Below are positions 1 to 7,328 of a stretch of DNA of 10,415 nucleotides, in pieces. Position numbers and translations under genes: made by a program. The stretch is from contig CAKUKT010000066.1 in the NCBI GenBank assembly GCA_934663655.1, forward strand, positions 1 to 10,415. Reading direction: 5' to 3'. The notes below the pieces were generated by a model. The model was not told the DNA's origin, searched no databases, and saw only the letters and a list, made by a program, of their open reading frames with translations. Position 1 is the stretch's first letter. Each line of letters opens with the position of its first letter. This DNA comes from an uncultured Victivallaceae bacterium. GTDB taxonomy: Bacteria; Verrucomicrobiota; Lentisphaeria; Victivallales; Victivallaceae.

Positions 1-3
1 GTG

Positions 4-121
4 CAGGGTTCCCAACCCTGCCGGGGGTTCGGGGCGAGGAGCCCCGACCGGGGCTTGGGGTGGGAACCCCAAGCGGGTATCAGGGCGGCAGCCCTGACCG
101 GGGCCCGGGGAGGAGAGCCCC
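4..121. repeat. Array of consecutive GC-rich hairpins, about 25-nt period
   Basis: Five hairpins follow each other almost without gaps. H1 is 4-20 (7-bp stem CAGGGTT/AACCCTG, loop CCC). H2 is 29-47 (TCGGGGC/GCCCCGA, loop GAGGA). H3 is 53-74 (9-bp stem GCTTGGGGT/ACCCCAAGC, GGGA tetraloop of GNRA type). H4 is 80-97 (TCAGGGC/GCCCTGA, loop GGCA). H5 is a weaker hairpin at 100-121. The arms differ between hairpins but the connector GACCGGGGC recurs at 46-54 and 96-104, exactly 50 nt apart. No T-tract follows, so this is not a classical terminator. It may extend beyond the left edge. It resembles the extragenic palindromic arrays seen between genes in some GC-rich bacteria; whether it is a dispersed family here cannot be told from one window. 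Confidence 0.75.
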
Positions 122-192
122 AACATTTCTTCGTGCGGCAATTCTGATTGGGATTTGTGGGTTAAAACCAGCTGAGAAGGTGATTTTATCTG

Positions 193-221
193 TTGAAAGC
201 GTAGTTTTTCGGGGATATATT
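193..221 (+). promoter_or_regulatory. Sigma70-type promoter for the iron-regulator/feoB operon
   Basis: A TTGAAA -35 box (193-198) and a TATATT -10 box (216-221) are separated by exactly 17 nt. They sit in an AT-rich patch just upstream of the regulator gene, between the GC-rich hairpin array and its AGGAG ribosome binding site (246-250). Called from consensus match and position only. Confidence 0.55.
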
Positions 222-233
222 ATATACATAATA
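218..233. promoter_or_regulatory. Inverted repeat over the -10 box, candidate operator
   Basis: TATTAT-ATAC-ATAATA is a perfect 6+6 inverted repeat overlapping the predicted -10 element. DtxR/MntR proteins bind palindromes at promoters and block transcription when metal-loaded, so this is a plausible site for autoregulation by the gene immediately downstream. It does not match the classical DtxR or MntR boxes, and AT-rich DNA produces such repeats easily. Confidence 0.35.
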
Positions 234-260
234 ATTCTTATATTCAGGAGCTGCCAAAAG

Positions 261-965
261 ATGCGTGAATCTCCGATATCGTCGGATGCGGTTATCTCCA
301 GCAGTCTGGAAGACTATCTGGAAGCGATTGCCGAAATCATAGAAAAGAATGATCACGCCCACACCAAAGACATTGCGCTCAAGCTCGGGGTTACGATGCC
401 ATCAGTTACCAATGCGTTGCAGATGCTCTCGGCGCGGGGATTGATTGATTATCAGCCGCACACTCCGGTTCTGCTTACGAGTTCCGGTGCGGAGCGGGCC
501 GCGGTGATACGACGTCGTCATCAGGCGTTGCGGGCGTTTTTCTCTGGATTGCTCAAAGTTGATGATGCGGATGCGGATGCGGCTGCCTGTCGGATTGAGC
601 ATGTGATCAGTGAGGTGTTGCTTTCCCGGCTGGTGGTTTTTGCCGAAGCGGTTCGTGATCGGGAGGATTGTGCTGGATTGCGGGAATTTCTGAAGACGGC
701 GATGCCGGCGATCAATCCGGATTCGGATGCCGAGTTGATATCACTGGATCGGCTTCCGGTGGGGCGGCGTGGCATTATTTCGCATGTAGCCGAGAACCTG
801 CGTGGAGTGAAGAAATTTGCGGATTTAGGGTTGGTGCCGGGTACTTGTCTGGAATTTGAGGGGCGGGCGCCTTTTGGAGATCTGCTTCGGATACGGGTGT
901 TGGGCAGTTCGCTGTCGTTGCGGCGGCGGGATGCGATGCACATCTGGGTGAGGCTTGCGGAATAA
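261..965 (+). CDS. DtxR/MntR-type iron-dependent repressor with fused C-terminal FeoA domain
   Basis: Predicted cytoplasmic metal-responsive repressor of 234 residues. A winged helix-turn-helix (about 12-75) is followed by the dimerisation/metal domain (about 76-145) and a FeoA/SH3-like domain (about 160-234, with the usual LPVG, LGLVPG and SLRRRDA landmarks). Candidate metal ligands by alignment from memory are D18, E21, H87, C110, E113 and H114. This matches the MntR primary site except that the first ligand of the CRIEH motif is Cys, as in DtxR. The start at 261 is preferred because AGGAG lies 10 nt upstream and the fold begins right after it; the reading frame is open back to position 60, but that part runs through the hairpin array and gives no recognisable protein. 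Its stop is followed directly by the feoB start, so the two are co-transcribed. Likely role: Fe(II)- (or Mn-) dependent repression of its own operon. The FeoA domain may sense or contact FeoB. Confidence 0.88.
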   Translation: MRESPISSDAVISSSLEDYLEAIAEIIEKNDHAHTKDIALKLGVTMPSVTNALQMLSARGLIDYQPHTPVLLTSSGAERAAVIRRRHQALRAFFSGLLKVDDADADAAACRIEHVISEVLLSRLVVFAEAVRDREDCAGLREFLKTAMPAINPDSDAELISLDRLPVGRRGIISHVAENLRGVKKFADLGLVPGTCLEFEGRAPFGDLLRIRVLGSSLSLRRRDAMHIWVRLAE

Positions 966-3131
966 ATGGCTGAGGGGATGAAACATTACCGGATTGCACT
1001 GGTTGGCAATCCGAATTGTGGGAAAACCACCATATTCAACCAGCTTACGGGAGCGCGCCAGCATGTCGGCAATTATCCCGGAGTGACAGTAGAACGTAAA
1101 ACCGGATTCTGCCGTGTCGGCGACCTCAACATTGAGATCATTGATTTACCGGGGATTTACAGTCTGGCCAACTCTTCGCCGGAGGAACGGGTAGCATATC
1201 AGGAACTGGTATCCGGGAAAATTGACTTGATTGTCAACGTCATTGATGCCGGCAATGCGCAGCGCAATCTTTATTTATCGACGCAGATTGCGGAGTTGGA
1301 GATTCCGTTGCTGCTGGATTTCAATATGATCGACGATGCGGAGGCGCAGGGTCTGGAGTTTGATCTTGCGAAGCTTTCCGCCTTTTTCGGGGCGCCGATA
1401 GTGTGTACTTCGGGAGTGACCGGGCGCGGTGTGGAAAAGCTCAAAGCGGCGATGGCGTCGTCGTTGACAACGACTCCGCGCCGGTTGCCGGTAAAGCCGA
1501 AGTACGGGCCGAAGATCGAACAGGCGCTGGCGGAACTGGCTTCGGCGGTGGAATCCTGTTATCCGGCGGAAATGCGGGCGATACCGCCTCGCGGTCTGGC
1601 GTTGAGATTGCTGGAGAATGCTCCGGAGGTACGTGATCGGGAGGAGTTCCGGGAACTATACCCGCTGGTGGAGAAGTGGCGGGAACTCATCACCACCCGC
1701 AACGGCTGGGGTAGTGATGCGTTGATGGCGGACTATCGTTACGGAGTTATCGCGGGGGCGTGCCGGGAGGCGATCACGGAAAACGATGCCGGGCGCTACC
1801 GGCTTTCGGATCGTATTGACCAGGTGGTGACGAATCGTTTTCTCGGGATTCCGATATTCCTGCTGATAATGTATGTGGTATTTCTGTTCACCTTCAGGGT
1901 TGGCGATTATCCGATGCACTGGCTGGACGGTTTATTCAATGCGCTCGGAAATCTGATCAGTGCATTGTGGCCTTCCTGGGGAGGGGATTTTCTGCGTCGT
2001 CTGCTGGTGGACGGAGTTATCGGCGGCGTGGGAGGAGTATTGGTATTCCTGCCGAATATCATTCTGCTGTTTATGGCGATCGCCTTCCTGGAGGGAACCG
2101 GTTACATGGCGCGGGCGGCGTTTGTGATGGATGGTTTCATGCATCTTTTCGGATTGCACGGCAAGAGTTTCATTCCGATGCTGCTGGGCTTTGGCTGTTC
2201 GGTGCCGGCGGTGATGGCGACGCGGACGATTGAATCCGAACGGGATCGGTTGACGACGATCATGGTGATTCCGTTCATGAGTTGCGGTGCGCGTCTGCCG
2301 ATATTCACTTTGTTGATTCCGGTATTTTTTGCTCCGCAGCTTCAGCCGTTGATGATGTTTCTGTTGTACGTGATCGGGACGGTGGTGGCGCTGATCGCGG
2401 CGCGGATATTGAAATCGACGCTTTTTGGTGGCGGGGAAGAGGTGTTTGTGATGGAACTTCCGCCGTATCGTCTGCCGACTTTGCAGAGCATTCTGATTCA
2501 GATGTGGGAACGGACGGTGATGTATTTGCGCAAGGCGGGAACACTGATCCTTGGTGCGGCGATAATCATGTTTCTGCTCAACAGCTTCCCGTACAGCCAG
2601 GAACTGGAACGTGAATACCGAGACACCACCTCCCGGGTGGAAGCGGATGAAAGTTTGTCGGCGGAGGCGCGGACGGCGGAACTCAGTCGCCTGAAACGTG
2701 AACTGGCGTCGGCGCAGCTGGAATATTCTCTGTCCGGCAGGATCGGCAAAGCGCTCAGCTATGTGCTGTCGCCGCTCGGTTTTGACTGGCGGGTGAGTTC
2801 GGCGCTGGTGGGTGCGCTTGCCGGCAAGGAACTCTTTGTCACGCAGCTTGGGGTGTTGTATTCGATCGAGGACAACGCCGGCGGCGAGGAGGGCAGCGGT
2901 TTGCGGGAATTGCTCCGGGAGAATTACACACCGCTGCAGGGTTTTGCGATCATGTTGTTCTGTCTGCTGACGATTCCGTGTCTGGCGACGGTGGCGATAG
3001 TGAGAAAAGAGAGCGGCTCGTGGAAATGGGCATTGCTGCAAATCGTGATATTCTCGTTGACGGCGTATGTAGTCACGTTGATGTTCTACCAGCTCGGAAT
3101 ACATTCAGGTGGAAGTTTTGTCGGACTCTGA
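966..3131 (+). CDS. feoB: Ferrous iron transport protein B (FeoB), G-protein-coupled Fe(II) permease
   Basis: Inner-membrane Fe(II) importer, 721 residues, full length for the family. The N-terminal G domain has G1 GNPNCGKT (14-21), a G2 region around T41 in YPGVTVE, G3 DLPG (60-63), G4 NMID (120-123) and G5 around SG (149-150). A helical guanine-dissociation-inhibitor-like spacer follows, then the membrane region with the two Gate motifs, GCSVPAVMATRT (from 410) and SCGARLP (from 439), both carrying their Cys, and the conserved AGKELF segment (from 619). Between membrane segments, about 543-592, lies a highly charged helical stretch that looks like a coiled coil. The start ATG directly abuts the stop of the regulator with only a weak GCGGA upstream; an in-frame ATG at 978 is the alternative. 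No separate feoA or feoC gene is present: FeoA is fused to the regulator. Confidence 0.96.
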   Translation: MAEGMKHYRIALVGNPNCGKTTIFNQLTGARQHVGNYPGVTVERKTGFCRVGDLNIEIIDLPGIYSLANSSPEERVAYQELVSGKIDLIVNVIDAGNAQRNLYLSTQIAELEIPLLLDFNMIDDAEAQGLEFDLAKLSAFFGAPIVCTSGVTGRGVEKLKAAMASSLTTTPRRLPVKPKYGPKIEQALAELASAVESCYPAEMRAIPPRGLALRLLENAPEVRDREEFRELYPLVEKWRELITTRNGWGSDALMADYRYGVIAGACREAITENDAGRYRLSDRIDQVVTNRFLGIPIFLLIMYVVFLFTFRVGDYPMHWLDGLFNALGNLISALWPSWGGDFLRRLLVDGVIGGVGGVLVFLPNIILLFMAIAFLEGTGYMARAAFVMDGFMHLFGLHGKSFIPMLLGFGCSVPAVMATRTIESERDRLTTIMVIPFMSCGARLPIFTLLIPVFFAPQLQPLMMFLLYVIGTVVALIAARILKSTLFGGGEEVFVMELPPYRLPTLQSILIQMWERTVMYLRKAGTLILGAAIIMFLLNSFPYSQELEREYRDTTSRVEADESLSAEARTAELSRLKRELASAQLEYSLSGRIGKALSYVLSPLGFDWRVSSALVGALAGKELFVTQLGVLYSIEDNAGGEEGSGLRELLRENYTPLQGFAIMLFCLLTIPCLATVAIVRKESGSWKWALLQIVIFSLTAYVVTLMFYQLGIHSGGSFVGL

Positions 3132-3780
3132 AAAGTTGTTTGCGGCGGTTTATACGGCGGTGCGAAAGGAACTGGCAGGGGCCTGCGGTTGTCATGATTT
3201 CGATCACACGCTGCGGGTGCTGCGCAATGCCGAGCAGCTGGCGGAGGAAATTTCTGAAGCGGATTTGGAGATTGTGAGACTGGCGGCTCTGCTTCACGAT
3301 GTGGCGCGTCCGGAAGAGCTCTCGTCTAAGGGTCGCGTGTGTCATGCCCGTCTTGGCGCGGAGAAGGCGCTTGGGCTGTTGCGCACCCTGGGTTGTCCGG
3401 AGGCGACGGCGCAGGCGGTGGCCGGAGCGGTGCGTACTCACCGCTACCGGGGAGAGGAGCAACCGGCGACGCTGGAGGGACGAATCGTTTATGATGCGGA
3501 CAAGCTGGATTCGCTCGGGGCGACGGGAATCGGGAGGGCGTTTTTGTTTGCCGGCCGGGAAGGGGCGCGTCTGCACAATCGTGCGGAGGAGGCGCTGAAC
3601 GGGAAGGCCTATGGTCGGGAGGACACGGCATATCGTGAATATCTGGTGAAGCTGCGAAAACTTCCGGAGGCGATGTTGACGGAACCGGGGCGGCGGCTTG
3701 GCCGGGAACGGCTGACTTTCATGCAGGATTTCTTTGACCGGCTGAATGCGGAGACCGGGATGTCCGGGGGGCGTTCCTGA
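3109..3780 (+). CDS. HD-domain metal-dependent phosphohydrolase
   Basis: Cytoplasmic HD-superfamily enzyme of about 223 residues, similar in layout to the YedJ-like group. Metal ligands are visible in order: H33 in HDFDHTLRVL, the H63-D64 doublet in ALLHDVARPE, H79, H111, and D129/D131 in the YDADKLDSLGA segment. HD proteins hydrolyse phosphoester bonds in nucleotides or second messengers; nothing in the sequence fixes the substrate. The GTG start at 3109 overlaps feoB by 23 nt, so translation is probably coupled. A TTG at 3118 is better placed behind AGGTGGA (3107-3113) and may be the true start, removing three residues. Co-transcription with feoB suggests a link to iron physiology but does not prove one; HD enzymes use Fe or Mn, which makes the pairing reasonable. 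Confidence 0.85.
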   Translation: MEVLSDSEKLFAAVYTAVRKELAGACGCHDFDHTLRVLRNAEQLAEEISEADLEIVRLAALLHDVARPEELSSKGRVCHARLGAEKALGLLRTLGCPEATAQAVAGAVRTHRYRGEEQPATLEGRIVYDADKLDSLGATGIGRAFLFAGREGARLHNRAEEALNGKAYGREDTAYREYLVKLRKLPEAMLTEPGRRLGRERLTFMQDFFDRLNAETGMSGGRS

Positions 3781-3832
3781 TTCGGTTTGCAGTTTTCGAA
3801 GGAAAGAGATCGGGGCCGTGCCGGAGAAATAT

Positions 3833-3861
3833 TTGTTTTTTTTCACTAAGTGTGGTATAGT
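3833..3861 (+). promoter_or_regulatory. Promoter with extended -10 for the zinc-ribbon membrane protein
   Basis: TATAGT (3856-3861) is preceded by TGG, forming an extended -10 element. A weak TTGTTT -35 (3833-3838) lies 17 nt upstream. It sits in a short AT-rich gap after the HD gene, about 60 nt before the next start codon, so the membrane protein gene is probably its own transcription unit. No convincing terminator separates it from the HD gene, so read-through is possible. Confidence 0.5.
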
Positions 3862-3922
3862 AAATTTATTGCATGATGGCCGTCGCCATTATGTCGTGAT
3901 CAACAATCACAGGGAGGTTATG

Positions 3923-4819
3923 ATGTTTTGCTCAAAATGTGGTAAACAGCTTCCGGACGATGCGGTCAAGTGTGATGAATGCGGAGCGGAAGTACGGTCG
4001 GTCGGTGCAATCGTCGATCTGCTGGACAAAAAGGGCGTGATGCTCAACCGCTGGATCGACGGCGGGCTGGACTGGTTACGCAAACTGCCTTTTGAGTCGG
4101 TAATCAATGTTGCGGAGAAGTTCTTCAGCCGGATTGGAATCTTCTCATTTTATCTGCTCGGGCTGGTCGGACTGGTGGGCGGAATCGTTGCGGCGATCCG
4201 TTATGAATATATAACTCCGTTGTGGATTGGTATCTGCTGGCTGCTTCTCTGTATTCTTTTCGCTTATTTCGGGACCAAACTGCTGCAGTCGATCAAAGCG
4301 CTGGTCATGAGTACGAAAGGGGTGTTTTCATCCCAGGCGTTGCTCGATTGCATTACACTGTTGTTTTTGTTGAGCGGTGTGGTGGCTCTGGTGATGGGGA
4401 TCTACTTTGCCTGCGATGAGGCGGATTCGGAATACCTGTGGCAGGGCATCATCGGTTTCATCGGCTGTGAATTTGTGACGATCTGTGCATTGGAGCCGAA
4501 ACTGGTTTCCACCGAGGCGGGAATTGCCTGTTCACCCGGAGAGGAGCTGATTGGACTGGTGACCTTTTTCATCAAGGTCATGCTGAGAATGCTTCCCTTC
4601 ATCTGGTGCCTTGGTGCTTTCTTCACGATTATCTACGTGATTGTACATCTGGGAGCTGAGAATCTCAATGTATACCTTTCCGAGAGCTTTGAACTGACAT
4701 TGCTGCTGGGGATCGCCCCTGTGGTTTATTATCTTGGATTTTTGATCTATTATTTCGTCATCGATCTGGCCCGGGCGGTGCTTTCTCTGCCCGGCAAGCT
4801 GGACAAGCTGGACAAGTAA
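3923..4819 (+). CDS. Zinc-ribbon multi-pass membrane protein of unknown function
   Basis: Predicted inner-membrane protein, 298 residues. It opens with a zinc ribbon, C3-x2-C6-x10-C17-x2-C20 (FCSKCGK...KCDECG), followed by a polar linker and an amphipathic region to about 70. After that come hydrophobic segments at roughly 71-92, 98-119, 138-160, 170-188, 212-242 and 260-287, so about six helices. The C-terminus is short and lysine-rich (LDKLDK). The ATG at 3923 is chosen because AGGGAGG (3911-3917) is 5 nt upstream; the adjacent in-frame ATG at 3920 would leave only 2 nt, and earlier in-frame codons lie inside the HD gene. N-terminal zinc ribbons of this type occur on many unrelated bacterial membrane proteins and do not define a function. 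No enzyme motif is seen. The gene has its own promoter and a strong terminator, so it appears monocistronic. Confidence 0.85.
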   Translation: MFCSKCGKQLPDDAVKCDECGAEVRSVGAIVDLLDKKGVMLNRWIDGGLDWLRKLPFESVINVAEKFFSRIGIFSFYLLGLVGLVGGIVAAIRYEYITPLWIGICWLLLCILFAYFGTKLLQSIKALVMSTKGVFSSQALLDCITLLFLLSGVVALVMGIYFACDEADSEYLWQGIIGFIGCEFVTICALEPKLVSTEAGIACSPGEELIGLVTFFIKVMLRMLPFIWCLGAFFTIIYVIVHLGAENLNVYLSESFELTLLLGIAPVVYYLGFLIYYFVIDLARAVLSLPGKLDKLDK

Positions 4820-4837
4820 TCGTCTGGATATCTTCAG

Positions 4838-4871
4838 GCGCACCTCTTTCCGGGAGGTGCGCTTTTTTTTT
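4838..4871 (+). terminator. Rho-independent terminator
   Basis: A perfect 9-bp stem GCGCACCTC/GAGGTGCGC (4838-4846 with 4854-4862) with a 7-nt loop is followed by nine T residues (4863-4871), 18 nt after the stop codon of the zinc-ribbon membrane protein. Confidence 0.95.
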
Positions 4872-5117
4872 GCCCATGCTTCGAAATACCGTTTCAAGGG
4901 AGGAACTTCCGGCGGTTGTATACTTTCTCGCCCCGCATTGGGCAAGCGTTTCGGATGTATTCCGGTTAACGAATCATCGGGATGGCAGTGGGAGAGGATT
5001 TTATTTCATCATTGATTCCGGAACCGGCGGCAGGATTGAATCTGAGCAGTGGCGCGGAAGAACCGAAAATTTGTTCGAACTTGATCCTTAAGCAGATGCA
5101 TTTATTGGGCCGGAAGG
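4872..5117. other. Intergenic stretch, no supported gene
   Basis: This is the main part of a 350-nt gap between the terminator of the membrane protein gene and the promoter of the next operon. A 71-codon open frame from an ATG at 4876 lacks a ribosome binding site, begins just after the terminator T-tract and shows no recognisable motif. No strong hairpin or repeat was seen. The segment may hold upstream regulatory sites for the 5219-8296 operon. Confidence 0.5.
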
Positions 5118-5146
5118 TTGACAAAGGTCCGGCGGGGGATTATTTT
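5118..5146 (+). promoter_or_regulatory. Sigma70-type promoter for the protease/UUP1/ATP-grasp operon
   Basis: A perfect TTGACA -35 box (5118-5123) is followed after 17 nt by TATTTT (5141-5146), in an AT-rich patch. The predicted leader is about 65 nt, ending in a GGAGGAG ribosome binding site (5207-5213) five nt before the ATG at 5219. Confidence 0.6.
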
Positions 5147-5218
5147 AAATAGAATTGCCTTTGTAAAAATCAAGAAATCAAGCTGAACGATCCCGGGAGA
5201 TCGTATGGAGGAGTTGTC

Positions 5219-5779
5219 ATGAAAATGAGATTGGCCCTGGCGTTTCTGCCATCTATTGCGATATTGGGCCTGTCCGGTTGTTCCCAACCGGTGGAGGTGG
5301 TGGAAACTCCCGCGCCGCCGGTGGCGGAGAAACCGACGGCCCTGCCGCCGGAACGGATGACCACGAAGCTGCCGCTGGGAATCATCGGAGAAACCGAAGC
5401 GGTATATCTACCGGACTTCAGTGCTCCTTTTGAGGCGCGGATCGATACCGGGGCCACGACAAGTTCCATTGATGCGCAGGAAGTGCGCGCATTTGAACGG
5501 GATGGGCGGCAATGGGTGTCGTTCCGGATTAACTCCCGGAACGGCGGGGAGTCAAAACAATATGAGTTGCCGGTGGTGCGGACGGTCCGGATCAAACAGC
5601 ACGACGGCGAATCATTGCGGCGTTTCTGCGTGATGTTGACGTTTCGGATGGGACACCTGACGCTGGAACGGGAATTTACGCTGACCGATCGGGCGAAGTT
5701 CAAATATCCGGTACTGGTCGGGCGCAACATCATCAACGGCCTTGCGGTGGTCGATCCGTCGCAGCGAAACGTATTGTAA
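5219..5779 (+). CDS. Putative 'ATP-dependent zinc protease' (RimB-like, retropepsin fold) lipoprotein
   Basis: Exported protein of 186 residues. A basic start and hydrophobic stretch end in the lipobox LSGC, with C21 as the lipidation site, followed by a Pro-rich linker (to about 45). The rest is the domain annotated as putative ATP-dependent zinc protease (PF05618), whose core resembles retroviral aspartic proteases: the DTGA motif at 76-79 followed by TTSS, and a C-terminal YPVLVGRN motif before the final strand. No zinc-binding HExxH motif is visible, so the family name is probably misleading and an aspartyl-type mechanism (dimer with D76) is more likely. Family members lie beside RimK-like ligases; RimB, encoded next to RimK in Pseudomonas, is one. 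It is the first gene of the operon, 16 nt before the UUP1 gene. Likely role: periplasmic or outer-membrane processing of the product or target of the downstream ligase. Confidence 0.85.
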   Translation: MKMRLALAFLPSIAILGLSGCSQPVEVVETPAPPVAEKPTALPPERMTTKLPLGIIGETEAVYLPDFSAPFEARIDTGATTSSIDAQEVRAFERDGRQWVSFRINSRNGGESKQYELPVVRTVRIKQHDGESLRRFCVMLTFRMGHLTLEREFTLTDRAKFKYPVLVGRNIINGLAVVDPSQRNVL

Positions 5780-5795
5780 AACCAGGGAGAATATT

Positions 5796-7328
5796 ATGGC
5801 GGACGCCCGTAATCCACGCCGGATGCTTTATATACTGGTGGTTCTGCTCGCGGCAGCGGCGGTGGCGGTGACGTTTGTAAAGGTGAAATACTTCGGTTTC
5901 AGCCTCAGCGACCGGGGGGCGTTTTTCTACCAGGTGGACGGAAGTATCGCGTTGGAACCGCAGGGGGAGGTTCCGGTACGGATTTCGCTGGCGGTTCCGG
6001 AACCGGATGATGGCTGGGCATTCGTGCCGGATTCTGCCGGTCAGGATGGATTTCAGCTCGAACGACAGGATGGATTTCAGCGTCTGGTATTGACGCTGAA
6101 ACCTCCGGTGGAGACGCGCCGGGTATCGTTTCGTTACCGTCTGGTGCCGGCGCCGCAATCGCGGCCGGAACCGGAGACGCCGGTAATATCTGAGAAAGCG
6201 CTGCTGGTTGCCGACGCGGTGCGGAATGCGGCAACCGAGTTGCTCGACCGGATCGATCCGGAGCGAAAGCTGCCGGAGTCGGAACTGGTTCCGGCGCTTC
6301 TTCACGAGTTGAGCAGTCTGTCCCCGGCCGAAAAACGACTTCTGGCGCCGGATTCCGGCGCCGACATGACCGTGGAAGCGGCAATAACGGTGTTGGCGCA
6401 GTGTGGGGTGCCGGCGCGGATATTGCGGGGGATCCTGTACGATCAGCGGCGTTATCAGCAGCAGCCGTCGGTCTACCTTGATGTTTGGTACGGGGGGAGC
6501 TGGCATGTCTACCGTCCCGGAACCGGCACGCTGGAAACTCCCGGTACGTTTCTGGTGCTGCAGCGCAGCGACAATTCGTTGCTGGAGGTGGCGGGGGCGC
6601 GAAACTCCTCGATACTTTTTTCGGTGACGCGGGTACCGGCGGGGGTGGAGCGGCTGAACCGGATTCGGGCGAAGATCATCGATGACCGGGCGCTTTCGGA
6701 ACTCTCGATGTTCTCGCTTCCGGCTTCGGAACAGAATCTTTTCAAGCGTCTGGCGCTGCTGCCGCTGGCAATTCTGCTGATTGTGGTGGCGCGGAACATC
6801 ATCGGGATCACGACGATGGGAACCTTCATGCCGGTATTGATCGCGATGGCGTTTCTGGAAATGCAGCTGGTTCCCGGGCTGATAAACTTCGCGTTGATAC
6901 TGACGGTGGGGCTGGGGATCCGGGCGTGGTTATCGCGGTTGAATCTGTTGATGGTACCGAGAATTTCGGCGGTGGTGGTGGTGGTAATACTGTTGATGCA
7001 GCTGATCAGCGTGGGAGCGAATCTGCTGCACCTGCCTGAACTGGTCAATTCGACCTATTTTCCGATCATCATCATTGCGTGGACCATTGAACGAGCGTCG
7101 ATGACCTGGGAGGAAGACGGCGCGCGGAACACCTTGAAACAGCTTGGCGCCAGTCTGGGGGCGGGGGTGATCTGCTACCTGTTGCTGTCGAGTGGTTATC
7201 TTCAGTATCTCCTGTACACCTTTGCGGAATTGAATTTGATTATTCTGGGAGTGATTTTATTGCTGGGGACCTATACCGGTTACCGGCTGACGGAACTTGC
7301 GCGTTTTGAACCCCTGGTGAAATCGTGA
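5796..7328 (+). CDS. Inactive transglutaminase fused to about seven transmembrane helices (UUP1 family)
   Basis: Membrane protein of 510 residues. An N-terminal anchor helix (about 10-30) leads to an extracytoplasmic region, a transglutaminase-like domain (about 135-245), and a C-terminal bundle of about seven helices (roughly 318-337, 341-360, 363-380, 388-411, 418-432, 447-467, 477-497). The transglutaminase triad is lost: the Cys position falls in GADMTVEAA, the His position in SVYLDV carries Ser, and the Asp of the usual DPT motif is replaced in YRPGTG. The fold is therefore recognisable but should not be catalytic, as described for this family. The domain may bind a peptide or amidated substrate. 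The ATG at 5796 is chosen because AGGGAGA ends 5 nt upstream; an upstream in-frame extension would overlap the protease gene. It overlaps the ligase start by 4 nt, indicating translational coupling. Confidence 0.9.
   Translation: MADARNPRRMLYILVVLLAAAAVAVTFVKVKYFGFSLSDRGAFFYQVDGSIALEPQGEVPVRISLAVPEPDDGWAFVPDSAGQDGFQLERQDGFQRLVLTLKPPVETRRVSFRYRLVPAPQSRPEPETPVISEKALLVADAVRNAATELLDRIDPERKLPESELVPALLHELSSLSPAEKRLLAPDSGADMTVEAAITVLAQCGVPARILRGILYDQRRYQQQPSVYLDVWYGGSWHVYRPGTGTLETPGTFLVLQRSDNSLLEVAGARNSSILFSVTRVPAGVERLNRIRAKIIDDRALSELSMFSLPASEQNLFKRLALLPLAILLIVVARNIIGITTMGTFMPVLIAMAFLEMQLVPGLINFALILTVGLGIRAWLSRLNLLMVPRISAVVVVVILLMQLISVGANLLHLPELVNSTYFPIIIIAWTIERASMTWEEDGARNTLKQLGASLGAGVICYLLLSSGYLQYLLYTFAELNLIILGVILLLGTYTGYRLTELARFEPLVKS

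Noticed and set aside
4..121. CRISPR-like array at the left edge
   Set aside because: Units are about 25 nt with no constant repeat and unique spacer pattern; each unit is itself a hairpin with different arms.
60..260. In-frame N-terminal extension of the regulator reading frame
   Set aside because: It runs through the hairpin array and the promoter, has no family similarity I recognise, and a good ribosome binding site precedes the ATG at 261.
564..581. Three tandem GATGCG hexamers in the regulator gene
   Set aside because: Too short to be a meaningful repeat; it encodes an Asp-Ala linker just before the metal-binding CRIEH motif and keeps the frame.
1932..3104. Long minus-strand open frame of 390 codons inside feoB
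   Set aside because: It is antisense to the conserved feoB coding sequence; its Arg/His/Gln-rich composition is typical of a shadow frame in GC-rich DNA.
4870..5091. Open frame of about 71 to 73 codons after the terminator
   Set aside because: No ribosome binding site, the start sits in the terminator T-tract or just after it, and no recognisable motif.
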